Assembly: GCA_011319805.1 (NCBI GenBank)
Contig: SJRY01000226.1
Coordinates: forward strand, 35,745-99,744
Origin: Macrocybe gigantea
Taxonomy: Eukaryota; Basidiomycota; Agaricomycetes; Agaricales; Callistosporiaceae
DNA: 64,000 nucleotides
Reading direction: 5' to 3'
The position numbers were made by a program, and so were the translations under genes. The notes beneath the pieces are model-generated. The model was not told the origin of the DNA. It saw only the letters and a program-made list of their open reading frames with translations, and did no database searches. The stretch's first letter is position 1; each line of letters starts with the position of its first letter. This document shows positions 1 to 10,804 of the stretch, in pieces.

Positions 1-334
1 GCTTCGTTCTCTGTATGGGGCAGTATTTGATGCTTATTTCTTTTTGCCTCAGTGGCCAGACTTGCCATTGTACCGAAAGTATATCGGTGTTGCGGGTGGG
101 AAACTTGATGATATGACACGCCAGGACGTGGCGGAAGAAGTTGTCGACGTTTTGATCTCGTTCTTCGAGGACAAAACTATGTTTCCACATGTACGTGAGG
201 CGCCAGGTCGCGTGAAAGCGATTTTCTCATGTTTCGTTGTCTAGGGCGTCCCGATTTCTTATAAGAAAACTAAGCTCGTCGCCCTCAGTTATTATAACCC
301 TAACTGGGTCCCCATTTTAGCTGAAGAGTGGTGA
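1..334 (+). CDS. C-terminal part of an unidentified protein (5' end outside window)
   Basis: The gene enters the window already open. An open frame runs from base 2 through ...FFEDKTMFPH to base 190. A GTACGT donor opens an intron 191-244 ending in TCTAG. The second exon, 245-334, reads GVPISYKKTKLVAL and ends ...VPILAEEW at a TGA. Frame is kept across the intron in phase 0, and both exons have a sensible composition, so this is a real terminal fragment. I do not recognise the family. No signal peptide, membrane segment or catalytic motif is visible in the ~90 residues present. Confidence 0.6.
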
Positions 335-512
335 TGAAATGCGGAGCTCGCTCATCTGTTTATTCGTAAGTGTGCTTTCAGGAATATGTATGTACATTCC
401 GGGAATATAGAACCGTCAATGTCCCAAGCCCATGACGCAGTAAGATATCCAACCTACATCCAAGAAAGCTCGTCAAAGTTGAGCCAAATTTCTTCAGCAC
501 ACGGCGTCTTCG
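335..512. other. intergenic, convergent 3' ends
   Basis: This spacer lies between two convergent genes. No open frame or repeat of note is visible. Confidence 0.4.
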
Positions 513-1552
513 TTACTTCTCGTCACGATGGGAGGAAGGAATATCCTTCCCGGTCGCGTTCTTGAACTGGTGTCGAATCGCGTCTGCGATTTGCTTGTCC
601 TTCAGTTGCTCAAGCACAGTTTCATTGTCCTGAGGGCCTTGCTTCAGAACATGTTCCTGCACGAAATCGATGGCTAGTCCGAGAAACGTTCGTGAGTTTA
701 CTTCGTCGCAGCACGTTCTCAGGGGCTCCACTACTGACCCTTGTCCAATTTGTCTAGACGTGCGTGTTATTGAGAACTCTTGTCAGGATCACAACCGTAA
801 CGACTCACCTTCCTTCTTCTCCCCAGCAGTACCACCGCCAAGTGCATTGTTGATCTTATCTCCCAACGACTGTGGTTTCGGCGGCTCCTCCTGATGCCCG
901 ACAATCTTTCCCAAGACCGAACCCAGCCCGTGGTGTTCTTCCTGCTGTAATTGTTGCTTCTGCTGTTCGTGATGAAGACCGTGTCCTCCCAACACGCTCC
1001 CGATCTTATCCAACAAGCCTTCTTCCTTGGGCGCTGGAGGCGGCGGCTGAGGTGGAGCGGCCTTCCCGCCTAACGCGCTACCGATCTTGTTTAGCAGCGC
1101 TTCACCGTGGTGCTGGTATTTCGGCGGTTCGGACATCTGCGAGGCAGGCGGCTTCTGAACAGACTCGGAAGCGCCTCCGCCCAGAACACCGCTAATCTTG
1201 TTCAACAAGTGCTCACTGTAGTGCGCGGGGGCAGGCTGAGGAGGAGGCGGGGGTGGCTGGGCTGAAGCTTCGGATGAGAGTGCGAGTGGGCAGAGATCGC
1301 GCTTCCGATCTTGTCCAGGAGTCCTTCCTCTCGACGAGGAGCGGAAGAGTGCTGCTCTTCGTGATGGACGTCAGAGGCATTGTCGGGACGATCGGCGGGA
1401 TGATTTGGGTTGAGCGCGTTGCTGATCTTGTGCGAAAGACTTCTATCATCCTGATGTTCTCGGTTCGTGCCCGTGTTGTGGGCCGACACATCGGTCGTTT
1501 CAGAGGAATGGTGTGAATTGTCCTCGATCTTCAGGTTCTTCAGGAAGTCCAT
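513..1552 (-). CDS. repeat protein with multiple LLDKIGSxLGG-type motifs
   Basis: Starts at 1552 with MDFLKNLKIED. The body carries at least six related amphipathic motifs of ~11 residues separated by Pro/His/Glu-rich linkers: LSHKISNALN, LLDKIGSAIS, LLNKISGVLGG, LLNKIGSALGG, LLDKIGSVLGG and LGDKINNALGG. A ~135-bp intron (674-808, GTGAGT...CTAG) joins ...EKKE to AIDFVQEHVL, and the acidic/basic tail ends at 513. Similar repeat proteins with a terminal FVQEHVL block occur as uncharacterised fungal proteins (from memory). The reading frame slips by one base near 1275: ...HSHSHP continues as EASAQPPPP only if one base is missing in a short C run. No signal peptide or transmembrane helix is seen. 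The helices could bind membrane or partner proteins, but that is a guess. Confidence 0.7.
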
Positions 1553-2159
1553 GTCAGGAAGGGTCGCTTGAACCCCGATCAGGATGCTTGCTTGTTTTTT
1601 TAAATGGATGTCAGGTCCATGAGGCTGTCAGATGCGGTGCGTTGATATCAGATTAGCCCAGAAAAGCATCTCGTTCTCGCACACGTTCATATGAACGCCG
1701 AAAATCAGATTCGGTATGTATTTTGCGGGCGATTCAGCAGGAGGAATCATGTCACAATTGTCGCTAGGTAAGTCGTCTGATCGTCCTCATGAAGGACTCG
1801 CACAGCATGCAGCCTACTTTTTTTTCCAATAAAAATTGTGTTCTGACAAGGAATGTAGGGAAGCACCATCACGATTTGTTGTCCAGGCGATGCCAATGAT
1901 CCAGCACTCTGTGGTCATAAGCCGGACTTGATGAGAGAATCTCTTTATTGTTACAGACGTCTCGAGTTCATATAATCTCTGCCCATTCAAGCACGTAACA
2001 AGATACAACATCGACGCCCTTGTGCTCAGGTGAATTCATTGGATTTGAGCTCCGCAACTTCGCGGCGAATATCCAAGTTCTGCTTCTGGTCGCCCCAAAC
2101 GTTCCGATCCCAACAGCCAACTTATTCCCCTGCGAAAGCAGATATTTCGGTGGACTTAT
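1553..2159. other. intergenic / promoter side of the repeat protein
   Basis: About 600 bp upstream of the repeat-protein gene. Only short overlapping frames without family features are visible on both strands. Confidence 0.4.
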
Positions 2160-2620
2160 CATGCTATCATCAAGGGCCACCTCACTCAGCATTCTCACAG
2201 CTGGTCTGGCGATGGTCGCAGTTGCATCATGGGCAGTAAGGAATGATTCTCGTAGAAAAAGGGACCGCACTCGCCGAAAGGTATGACTTATTCTTCATTT
2301 GTAAGCCCCAGTGATGACGTATATGTGAACAATTGCTTCCATCCACTCTGAGTAAATGGAGACAACCTGGAAATACTGACGAGGCTTTCGAGCAGATATG
2401 GAATGATTTAGAAGAGGTTTTCCGCACGCCAGATTGAAGCCGTGGAACTATTCTTGGTCAACTATTCTCAAGTCTCCCGATTATTCCTACCCTTTGTCAA
2501 CTGGGTATAGTTATGCGTTACCACCGTACCATTCCAGATCGGCTAGGAAATGTCGGATGTCTTCGCACTTTCTGTTACCAGGCTCGTACCTCTTTAATGT
2601 CCTACTCGTGATTTGCTGTA
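2160..2620 (+). other. possible unrecognised gene or gene remnant
   Basis: Three stretches look coding but could not be joined with confidence. The first is a hydrophobic helix (SILTAGLAMVAVASWAV) followed by a basic run, ending at a possible GTATGA donor near 2281. The second is an acidic stretch KWRQPGNTDEAFEQIW around 2350-2430. The third is EAVELFLVNYSQVSRLF around 2440-2505. Frames change between them, so this is either an error-damaged small membrane-protein gene or a decayed one. It lies 3' of, and convergent with, CDC73. Confidence 0.25.
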
Positions 2621-2909
2621 CAACATTTACTGGTGCTTGCCTGAAAACGAGGGTCCGAGAGGTGCTTCGATGAGTCCATCCCAAGTGAGACGCAGGATTC
2701 GAGTCCCGCAGCAGCTCTTCTTTTTCACAAAGGTGTGCATGCCTTCGTTTGTACCACGTTTAGGAAGATCTGGTAGAAAGACACCAATGCGTTGCGTTTC
2801 GACTGAGGCAAAAGAAAAATCACTTTCGAGGTCCGAACCAGGACGAGAAGAAGAAAAATCTCATCATATTAGAAAATACAGTGTTAAAGATGCAAGCGAA
2901 TATGTGGAG

Positions 2910-4686
2910 CTAGTTCTTGATCAGCCATGGTTTGTTAGCCAATATCCACATATCCAGCGTCTTCCAGAAGTGTGCGACGACGGATTGTCAACGTGTCTTC
3001 GATGCGGGTCAATCTACAGAAGTTCAAAAGGATAGTCACAATTCGCAATGTGAGAACAATAAGAGGTGTACAAGGGACGAACCTTCAGCTCTGTCACATT
3101 CCAGTCCTTAATTTTATGGTTCGGTGGGTCGTTTGACCAAGACACGTAGATGCCTTTGACTTCAAGTCGTCTTCAGCAAAGGGCAACAAAACCGCTAATG
3201 ACAGCGAGGTTCCTCACCATGGTGGAACAGCTGGATAGGCTCGTTCCACTTGTACGGTCGGAACTGCCATGCTTGGCCAGTGGTCATCACACAGACCACT
3301 CGGTCCCAGGCGTCCGCTCCGAACTTGGCCAGCGCTTCCACACTGTCCACGACGAAATACCGCGCTTGCGTTTCGACTTCTTTCCCACTCGAGTCGATGC
3401 TGGTGAGCTTGCGGTACAGAGGTATCATGTCTTCCGGCCGAGGGTTGCCTTCAGCCGCAGCTCGAGCGCGAGCTTCCTGCGATGGCTCAAAACTTTGCGA
3501 AAATCCTATAATTAGAGACCGTAACAACAGAGGCTGACAAGAAGGCATACGTTGATTCTTGAAGGAATCGCTTTACGTTGTGCATGGTAATTAAGGCGGT
3601 CGGTGATGAAGATATCATGATGATAGGGTACATGTGACCTTGAAACGAAATTTGAGAATATTATGCCAGCTGTTTTGATGATTATACGTACGGGGTCTGC
3701 GATGTTGGAGTTTACCATCTTTAAAGGAAGGGTTAGATTTGGCTGGGCTGCATAAACAAGACGCTCGGACCTTGAGCAGGGGTTGTTGGTTGAGCGGGCG
3801 TCGCGCCCGTTTTGCCGGCTTCTTTGAGCTTTTTCAGTTTGTCTGCGTAGACGTTCTTGATAGCCGAGAAGTTCTGTTACGATCGTAAGTCAGACAGTTC
3901 TTGTCGTAAAGCGAAAGATAGACCAGGCAATGGAAACATTTCGAGATAACGAGGAACGGTCCCCATCAACGAAGATACGAAACTCACGTTCGGTTTGAAG
4001 CCACGAAGAACAGTGTTCCGGTCCTGAAGCTCGACCTCGTTCTGCCTGATCTTCTTGACAATTTCGATATCATGTGTGTCAGGCACATAACGCCGCTTTT
4101 GTGGGCTCGTTGTAGACGCCGCAGAGTCGAGGTGCGCGGTTTTCGACGGGGTAGAAGTGGGCAGACGGCTGGCCGTCGACGGTGGTGTACCCGGTGGTGT
4201 TGTCGATTCTGGTCGACAATGTCACGTTTACTCTCACTCGTCCGGCCAAGAACATGACAGTTCTTGGGACGAATAACATCGAGACTTACCAGCAAAAGTC
4301 GGCGGAGCGAGCCGTTCATGTTCAACTATCCGGCCTTCCAACCAGTCCACCACCGATTTCCTCTCTGTTATACTGACAAACCCGACTGCCAACCCGTTTT
4401 CCCTCGCCTGCTTCATGTAGTCTGCACCGGCTGCACCGCGAAGGAGCCATGCGAGGTAGATGGCTTCAAGGGAGTAAAAGTCGGATGGTGATGAGGCTGT
4501 TGCGATGCCTGGTTTTCGGAAACGCGTCGGAGTGGATTTAGGGAGAGATAGGGTCGGAGAGATGACGAGGTGCGTTGCTTGAGCTAGAGATGGGCATGAG
4601 CCGTCAGCGTTGGCGTAGGTGATGGACGTCTCCGACTTGATGGCTCGTTGGAGGGCGTGTAGCGGATCTTCAGTACTCGAGCTCAT
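2910..4686 (-). CDS. CDC73: CDC73 / parafibromin, subunit of the Paf1 transcription elongation complex
   Basis: Nuclear Paf1-complex subunit that works with RNA polymerase II in elongation and histone modification. Eight exons give ~430 aa: 4290-4686, 3988-4208, 3771-3873, 3692-3718, 3551-3638, 3218-3492, 3083-3159 and 2910-3013. The N-terminus has the family pattern DFYSLEAIYLAWLLR...WLEG. The middle is basic and charged (HDIEIVKKIRQNEVELQDR). The C-terminal Ras-like CDC73 domain shows PTALITMHNVKRFLQES, DAWDRVVCVM, AWQFRPYKW, VKGIYVSWSND and WNVTELK. The fourth exon is only 27 nt. All splice phases agree. In the last exon the frame after RRHVD must slip by one missing base near 2985-2990 to continue SVVAHFWKTLDMW and stop at 2910. 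Since CDC73 is normally conserved, I read this as sequence error. Identification is firm. Confidence 0.92.
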
Positions 4687-4848
4687 GGTCCTAGATAGAC
4701 TCCAGCTGCGAAACCGGTGTGGAAGAGAGGTCAGCTCGCAGCAGTGGGTACGGCGAGGTGAAGATGAAGTGTTTGTTTGTTTGTTCTCTGCTACGTTGAA
4801 CCCAGACTACATACTGCAAGTGCTTCTGGTCCATTCATTCTCTTGTTA

Positions 4849-7078
4849 TCATGGCTCTGTGACCTTTTCGTGCAGCTCAATGTCATCTACAAGTCGCTGT
4901 AGGGCGCGCTTCGCGTTTCCTTCATCCTCCCAGGCCTTCGCAAATCCCGCCTGAATCCTCAAGACGTTCTTCCTCTTCTCTTGCCCGATCTTGCTGTGGC
5001 ACTGGTCTATTACTTCTCGGATCTCGACTCCGACTGCCTCCCTAGTACCTTTGGGCGTTCTTCCCGTGCTCAAGATCGGCTTCGTCCCCAATCCTGTTCT
5101 GACCTCAATCAACTCGAACGCAACGTTCAAGTTTTCTGTCAGATGCTTGGCTGCAGTCGGTTGGTCTGCTTCAAATGGCCAGCACACTCTTTCCAAGGTA
5201 GCGATGAATAATGATGGTAGGAAGAAGGAAAATATATGCTTACAATGGTATACCACTGCGCAACGACTCGATGACGCTTCCATGGCCGCAATGCGATACG
5301 AACCATCCTGTTGCCTGAGTTCGCCATACGGACTCTTAGTCGGGACAAACAAAGAAAGTGTAGCGAACTCACTGGATGATTTAGGATGAAGTGCTGCGGA
5401 CTCCACTTCGTGAGGATACCAAGTCCAGAAACATCAACTTTGTCGTATATCCCTTGCGAAAGTTTCGCTAATGGCGAAGCTAGGCTGAAAATCTGAGACG
5501 TTTTAGAGCTCAGATGCATTGGTTAATGGACCCAGAAGACCTACGAACGGGGTCGCCTTTTCTAGGAAAGCCTCGATGAATTCTTCGACATAATTTGTTG
5601 ATGTTGGCCAAGACATCGTTCCAAAGGAAATCTGCATGCAATCGTTCACTCAAAGCCTCCATTGAACTAAGCATCGTCATCACGTACAAAGAATACCGAG
5701 CGCTCTCCTCGCTCAAAAAGTGCACGATCCAGGAATTCTTTCATGTTGGATTGGCCCCCTCCTTTATAATCGCCAGCCATGCCGCTTCCATATGCCGCTG
5801 GGAGCAATGGACCGACTCCGTAAAGCGGTTTGGATATACTGGCCAACCAGGACTCGAGTGCGCTCACAGGTCCAGGCTCGTATATGCCCGAAGACGATAT
5901 GATGACACCATCGCAGCTCCTGAGGAACCTGTTTGGAAAGTCGTCAAACGCGCATCTTTTGTGACCCGCCTAAGGAGACGTACGATGCCCCGCCCTTGGC
6001 GATGACTGCTTTTCCTGTGGAACGGCTTGGCAACTATTTCATGTGTTGGGCGAGGAGCGTCTCTTGCAGTCAGACAAATGCGTCACGCACCACTTGTGGA
6101 AATAACTCGTGGTCGTACATGGGTGGCATGCCGCCGATGTTCACCTTCTTCCCCTCCGTTCGTCCAAACATCTGGAAGAGCTTTCCAGTCCAATCTCAAC
6201 GAAAAACCTTATCAGACCGTGCGCACCTCATCGCCGACTTCGGCTATGCTCCTGCCCGTGCGGGCAGCCTCGGCGTCGATCTTTGGGCCCAAATCACCCA
6301 GTCCTCCGAGGTATTCGGGTCCATATTTGCGGAGGATATGTGTTGCGCCACCCGGCACCCAAGCGAGCACGGGCACGGACGTCCCGCTGATCTTTTTGGT
6401 TGCGTGGAGTTGGTCGATGGCGAAGAACTGTTTTACCGGTACCGAAACGCGGTGACACTATATCATCATATACGAAATTACGTACACTCATAATGATAGC
6501 GGACGGCGGTGGCAGACCGGCATATGTCCTTCCGGTTGTTGGGCATGTCAGCGGCTTGGATTCATACAGCGTCTCGTATATCGCAGGATAAGAAGTTGAA
6601 AACGGCTGGAAGAGCTGGAACATCGTCTTGTCTTCGGATTTGAACGTTGAAATCGTTCTACGGGACATTGCAACGCCGTTAAATGAAGCGCGATGCCACG
6701 ATGATTGATGGCTTTCGCACCTTATGCGCTTCAGTGTCTCGGAATTCTCGCCTGGCGGGAACTGGCGCGCAAGTTCGGCTTCCGTTGTCTCAATGTGACA
6801 TGACGCGACAAGGAACGTGAGGACCATGTTGCGCTGGTAGGACACGAGCTTTCCGGCCAGGGCGCAGAGCGGCCTGACGTGACCTGTCGCGAAAACAAAA
6901 AGCGAATCCGCGATAAGTTAATGATTCTTCCCGTCTCTTATCACGAAAGAAAGGTATCCTGACTCCATGTGGGCAGTGGTAGCAGCAACAGGTGTAAAGG
7001 GGCTGCGTCTGACGTTGCGATCCCGTTTGCAGCTGTTGTTGGCGAGGATGGGGCTGCTGAGGGTACGAATTCCTTCAT
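4849..7078 (-). CDS. UDP-glycosyltransferase, GT1 (UGT) family
   Basis: Transfers sugar from a UDP-sugar to a small lipophilic acceptor (sterol, toxin or metabolite), probably in the cytosol; acceptor unknown. Eleven exons, all in phase without correction, give ~554 aa: 6964-7078, 6721-6883, 6486-6657, 6227-6427, 6076-6180, 5984-6033, 5688-5928, 5545-5631, 5373-5492, 5244-5314 and 4849-5188. The N-terminal half has the acceptor-side start (LLLLPLPTWSHVRPLCALA). The C-terminal half has the donor-binding signature: FISFGTMSWP, then KWSPQHFILNHP, GWFVSHCGHGSVIESL and CWPFEADQPTAA. The start at 7078 was chosen because it precedes the hydrophobic strand; an in-frame ATG at 7141 is possible. The first donor (A|GTCAGG) is weak. 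Confidence 0.9.
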
Positions 7079-7574
7079 TGTCAGAGCTTGACAAGCGCAA
7101 AGACTATTGGCCCAGGTCGTGCCTGCACAGGATGATTTCAATCTATATACTGCTCCTTCAACTATTCATTGCTATATGCAGATACGAAGGCAGCTTCAAG
7201 ATGTGCCTCTCGTCGTCGACAGTTGATCACTGCGCCACAAAACCGACTCAGCGTACCTTCAAACTATAGTTTACTTCAAGGACGATGCCAGATTCGACTC
7301 TCTGGAAGAGATGAACCGACGCCAGGCAGAGAAACCGGATTTGTTAAACGCTGCAATATGAAGACCATGCGACGGATGCGGCGCTCGAAGCTCATCAAAA
7401 CAGTGATGGAGAACTTGGGCGTTCTTATGTCTTGCTTGATCAGCTGGGGCGACCAAGCGCTTTCGGAACTCACAAAACGTCAGTTGTCAAGACCCTGGTA
7501 ACTCGTTAACATCCCTGCCACAGGCGCTATACTCGATCGAGAAAATTGCAGGTCCCTTCTATGAGGAAAACTGA
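7079..7574 (+). CDS. unidentified protein, 3' exons recognisable
   Basis: Two terminal exons fit well. One, ending at 7497, reads YEDHATDAALEAHQNSDGEL...KTSVVKTL before a GTAACT donor. The last, 7524-7574, reads ALYSIEKIAGPFYEEN then TGA. The pattern Y-E-D-H-A-T-D-x-A-L-x-A-H recalls the C-terminal strand/helix of antibiotic-biosynthesis-monooxygenase (dimeric ferredoxin-like) proteins. Upstream fragments (AQDDFNLYTAP, YFKDDARFDSLEEMNRR) in the same region are probably earlier exons, but I could not connect them in phase. The gene is divergent from the glycosyltransferase, so its 5' end lies close to 7079. Confidence 0.35.
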
Positions 7575-7756
7575 AAGTAGAACTAGCCAGGTGCTTTTAC
7601 CCTTTCATGGGTATAGCTTCGTCGGCCCACCTCTTGGAGGAGCCCTCGGCGCAGCAGATGCTGGAGTTGGCCAAGTGGAGATACAAAGTAATCCAAGAAC
7701 AATTCCGAATCTTACTGTACTTCCGATTCCGCATGCAAGCAAACCCGCCATCGATC

Positions 7757-8537
7757 TTACATCCCCAATATAGCAGCGTCCGTAGTACGCCCCACTGCAT
7801 TACTTGTAAAAACGCCCATATTGTTGGAGAGATTTAGTGCTGCCCGAGCGGCAGCCCTTTGTCTCGGCGTGGCCTAGTCAAGAAAGAAACCATCATGCCA
7901 AGAACGTTCAACCGCGGTTGCAACTCGAATACGTACCGGCTGAGGTGGTGGATGTTTTATGGCGGGATACACGATCGCCAAAATAAGAAAGATTGTTTCC
8001 TCTCTTGAAAGCTCGGGAATGACGGTCAGCGTCCCAGGTTGGTCATTTTTGAAGGGGTTGATTTGGGGGAGTGTGAGGACGGCGATGGTTTCGAGACCGT
8101 TCTTGAGCTGTTGTGTCGTGCGTGTGTGTTACGTTGTGGGATGCTGGATGGCGGTAAGGAATACGATTCGCACCTTACACGTGCCGTTCTTGAACGTAGT
8201 GACATATTTCTGCGTTGACCAATGCCATTCGTGTTTCCTGAGCCAGGCATCAATACATTCGCCAAATTCAGTGCAAGCGCCCTCACATGCTGAACAACGC
8301 CGTTCTCGCTTTGACATCGCGCAGTGGTTTCGTATCGTTCATGACCGTCATCGTGCGCTGCTTCCAGTCTATCATGCCGTCGATGCTCGAGCCGCTCGGG
8401 TCCAGCGACGCGAGAACCGTCTTCTTCCTCCGACCTAGAAAGCCCCGCTCGGTGTCTATTCGAAAGGATAGAGCGTGCTGATCGGCGGTGATGAAGCTGT
8501 TCCCGACCTCGCTGCCAGAAAAGACGTAGGTTATCAT
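7757..8537 (-). CDS. DUF6593-type basidiomycete protein
   Basis: About 217 aa from exons 8174-8537, 7937-8107 and 7757-7873. Start MITYVFSGSEVGNS is the usual opening of this basidiomycete family. It continues with KKTVLASLDP and IDWKQRTMTVMND, then EFGECIDAWLRKHEWHW, KYVTTFKNGTCK and a hydrophobic segment FLILAIVYPAIKH near the C-terminus that may touch membrane. Exon 1 contains one base too many, or two too few, near 8292 (DVKARTALFS to CEGACTEFGEC). The function of the family is unknown. Confidence 0.75.
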
Positions 8538-9080
8538 TGCTCCTCGTCAGTTATTGCGGAAGGCTTTCTGGGTTGAGTTATGTTGAATGGGAGAGCGGCA
8601 ATGCATTGATACAGGGAGGTCACCGGTCCCGTATATATGATAGATAGCACACGGAAAGGGTTGGGTTCCAATTCAACGCCCTTGATCAACATAGTAACTG
8701 AGGCTAAATTTAGGGGATATCAGTCACAGGGCACACAGGCGCATTCGACCTAGGAGTGCCTGGGCGACACGGGTCATGATGGAATATGCAGCCTAGACCT
8801 GACAAGGATCAGCATAACAGGATGTTGTTATCATTGATTGCCGGTGCTTCTCCGCAAAAAAATGTCTTTTGCCTAGGGTAGTACCATATTCCAATTTAAC
8901 AAATCTGTGCCCATCGCTTTCAAGCGCCATCGGTCATTTCTGGCCAAGCAAAAGTATGTTCTTTCACCTGCTCTCGAGTCTCAGCCCGAGGTACATGGCT
9001 CAACAGGACCCAATAGGTCGAGAGAAAGCATGATATTGTCGGTTGGGAACTGCAGATAGGTTGTAATGTATGTATGTCGT
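8538..9080. other. intergenic, promoter side of the DUF6593 gene
   Basis: No open frame of note. A TATATAT stretch near 8632 could serve as a TATA-like element for the leftward gene. Confidence 0.35.
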
Positions 9081-10371
9081 TTACGACGTCGACTCTAATT
9101 GGGAAGGGGTATCCAGTTCCTTGATCCGTCCATCCAGGAGCTTTAGAACGGTATCGATGCCAAACAAAACGCCCTCGTCGGGGCCTTGGCCGGGCGCGAG
9201 CCGAGTGTGTGCAAAGTCGATGAGCTTCACGATGAACGGCACGTTCGGCGGCGTGTCATCTTCGTCCTCATCTTCTTCCTCTTCATCGTCTTCTTCCTGC
9301 TCTTCGTCCGTCTGCCTCTCCCCTCTTGCGCTCCTCTCACACGCCTCCTCCGCATCCCTCGCATCTTCCTCCGCGAGCTCCCTCAGTCCCTCTTCCGCCC
9401 GCGTCCACTCTGCCTCGTAGACGATCAGGAGGCTCCCGCCGACGATCCTGACCTCGAGCTGCGCGAGCGCCGCGCGGATCTCTGCGACGTTTTTGCGGAT
9501 CCCGTTCAGGATGGGAAGCAGAGTGGGAAGAGGAAGTCCGCTTGTCGATGTGGACGGCAGGCTGGGAGACGACGCATCCGGCTCTGTCTGCGGTTGGGTG
9601 TCCTTGGGGAGAGAGACGCCGACGGGGAAGAACCTCGCGATGCCGAGGGGCAGTTCGGAGGGTTTGATGGACTTGCCAAAGGATTTGGGAGTATTGACTG
9701 GCTGTCCCGTGATGTTGTCGTGTACCTGGAAAAAGTCGTTGGTAACTAGCAGGGAGGGTAAAAAGATGTAAGATGTCATTACTTGAAAGCCTGTCAGGCG
9801 AACGCCGGTCTCCAGCGAAGTCGTGTTGCGTGCAGTTTCAATCATGCGTGCGACTTTCTCTGGAGAAGCATCTTGGTCGTATAGCACTTTTCCAAGTTTG
9901 ACATCAAGAATATTCGGTTTGAGGAACGAGTACGAGAGGTTCTCCAACACTACGGATAGTATTTGAAGGAAACGAAAAAAAAAAAGTTAAGTACATCTGA
10001 TCGAAGACGAGAACTAGATTCGGATACTCATCTTGATGCGGCGCGGGATCCTCCACTTCCGCGATGGTGATAGCCTCCGGATCATGCTGCTCCTTCGTCT
10101 GCTCCATGGATTCCTCTAGTTTGCCCTCGAGCGTCAGCGTCCCTAGAAACTTTGGAACGAACGGCCGAAGCGACTCGAAGCGCTGGTCCTGGTGCAAAAG
10201 CTGGTAGAAAGCTAGCTCTAATGGAAGCGCAGACTTGATGATGAGCGAGTTGTCCTCCGTCGTGAGCACGCCTGGATGACCGCCCACTTGCGTAGGCAAC
10301 GGGTGCGCAGAGAGCGCTGGTAGTGGAACGAAAGGCTCTGGAGGTCCCGCTGTTTCTAGCGCGTCGGCCAT
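9081..10371 (-). CDS. inositol polyphosphate multikinase (IPK/Arg82 family)
   Basis: Phosphorylates inositol tris- and tetrakisphosphates in the inositol-polyphosphate signalling pathway, in nucleus and cytosol. Exon 1 (~10009-10371) carries the N-lobe (GHPGVLTTEDNSLIIKSA, FVPKFLGTLTLEGK). Exon 2 begins near 9941-9949 with the hinge ENLSYSF and the family signature PNILDVKLGKVLYD (PxxxDxKxG). A 57-bp intron (9726-9782) is a multiple of three and so stays open. The C-terminal part carries SLLIVYE and the metal/ATP-site motif VKLIDFAHT. A long acidic tract (about DEEQEEDDEEEEDEDEDD) sits before the IDF motif, as in fungal Arg82 proteins. The first intron's border is one base off canonical phase, either an error or an unusual splice site. 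Confidence 0.85.
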
Positions 10372-10507
10372 GGTCGATGTTTGAGGGACAGCTGCGACGC
10401 TGCCTGCTCCCTTTGAATTGAAGTCGTTGGACAGGCCATCATGATCCTGGCGAAGCGGAAGCGGATAAACAAGGGCGGCCGATCTAATCTTATCTAATCA
10501 ACGCCCC
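10372..10507. promoter_or_regulatory. divergent promoter, IPMK / 98-aa protein
   Basis: A 136-bp interval between two divergent start codons. It is rich in GATCTAATCTTATCTAATC-like GATA-type repeats at 10480-10500. No TATA box is clear. Confidence 0.4.
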
Positions 10508-10804
10508 ATGTCCTTGAACCTCGACTACGACCACAATACTTACCTCGCCATTACGCTTTCCGGCGCGTCGCCTTACTACCATCACCCTGATGCGCTTTCG
10601 TCGGCCATTCATGGCTCTTTGTCACACGTTGGACAGGTCGGGCAGATGCAGGACGTCCAGCTTTTCGCTGTCCCGAATTTGGAATGGGAACACGTCAGCC
10701 AGGAAGTGTTGGATTCCCTTGGGAGGACGCGAGAGAATGGCGTTGTAAGAGTCGATGTGCAGAAACCCGCTACTAGAGCCAAACGAGGAGGAGATGAGCT
10801 GTGA
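10508..10804 (+). CDS. small single-exon protein, 98 aa, unknown function
   Basis: An intronless frame starting MSLNLDYDHNTYLAI and ending in a basic tail KPATRAKRGGDEL. It has predicted mixed alpha/beta composition and no signal peptide. The start follows the GATA-rich divergent promoter directly. I do not recognise the family; subunits of small RNA-processing complexes have this size and a basic tail, but no motif proves that. Confidence 0.6.
   Translation: MSLNLDYDHNTYLAITLSGASPYYHHPDALSSAIHGSLSHVGQVGQMQDVQLFAVPNLEWEHVSQEVLDSLGRTRENGVVRVDVQKPATRAKRGGDEL

Noticed and set aside
2910..4686. CDC73 as a pseudogene because of its frame slip
   Set aside because: All eight exons keep phase and motifs; a single missing base fits the general indel error pattern.
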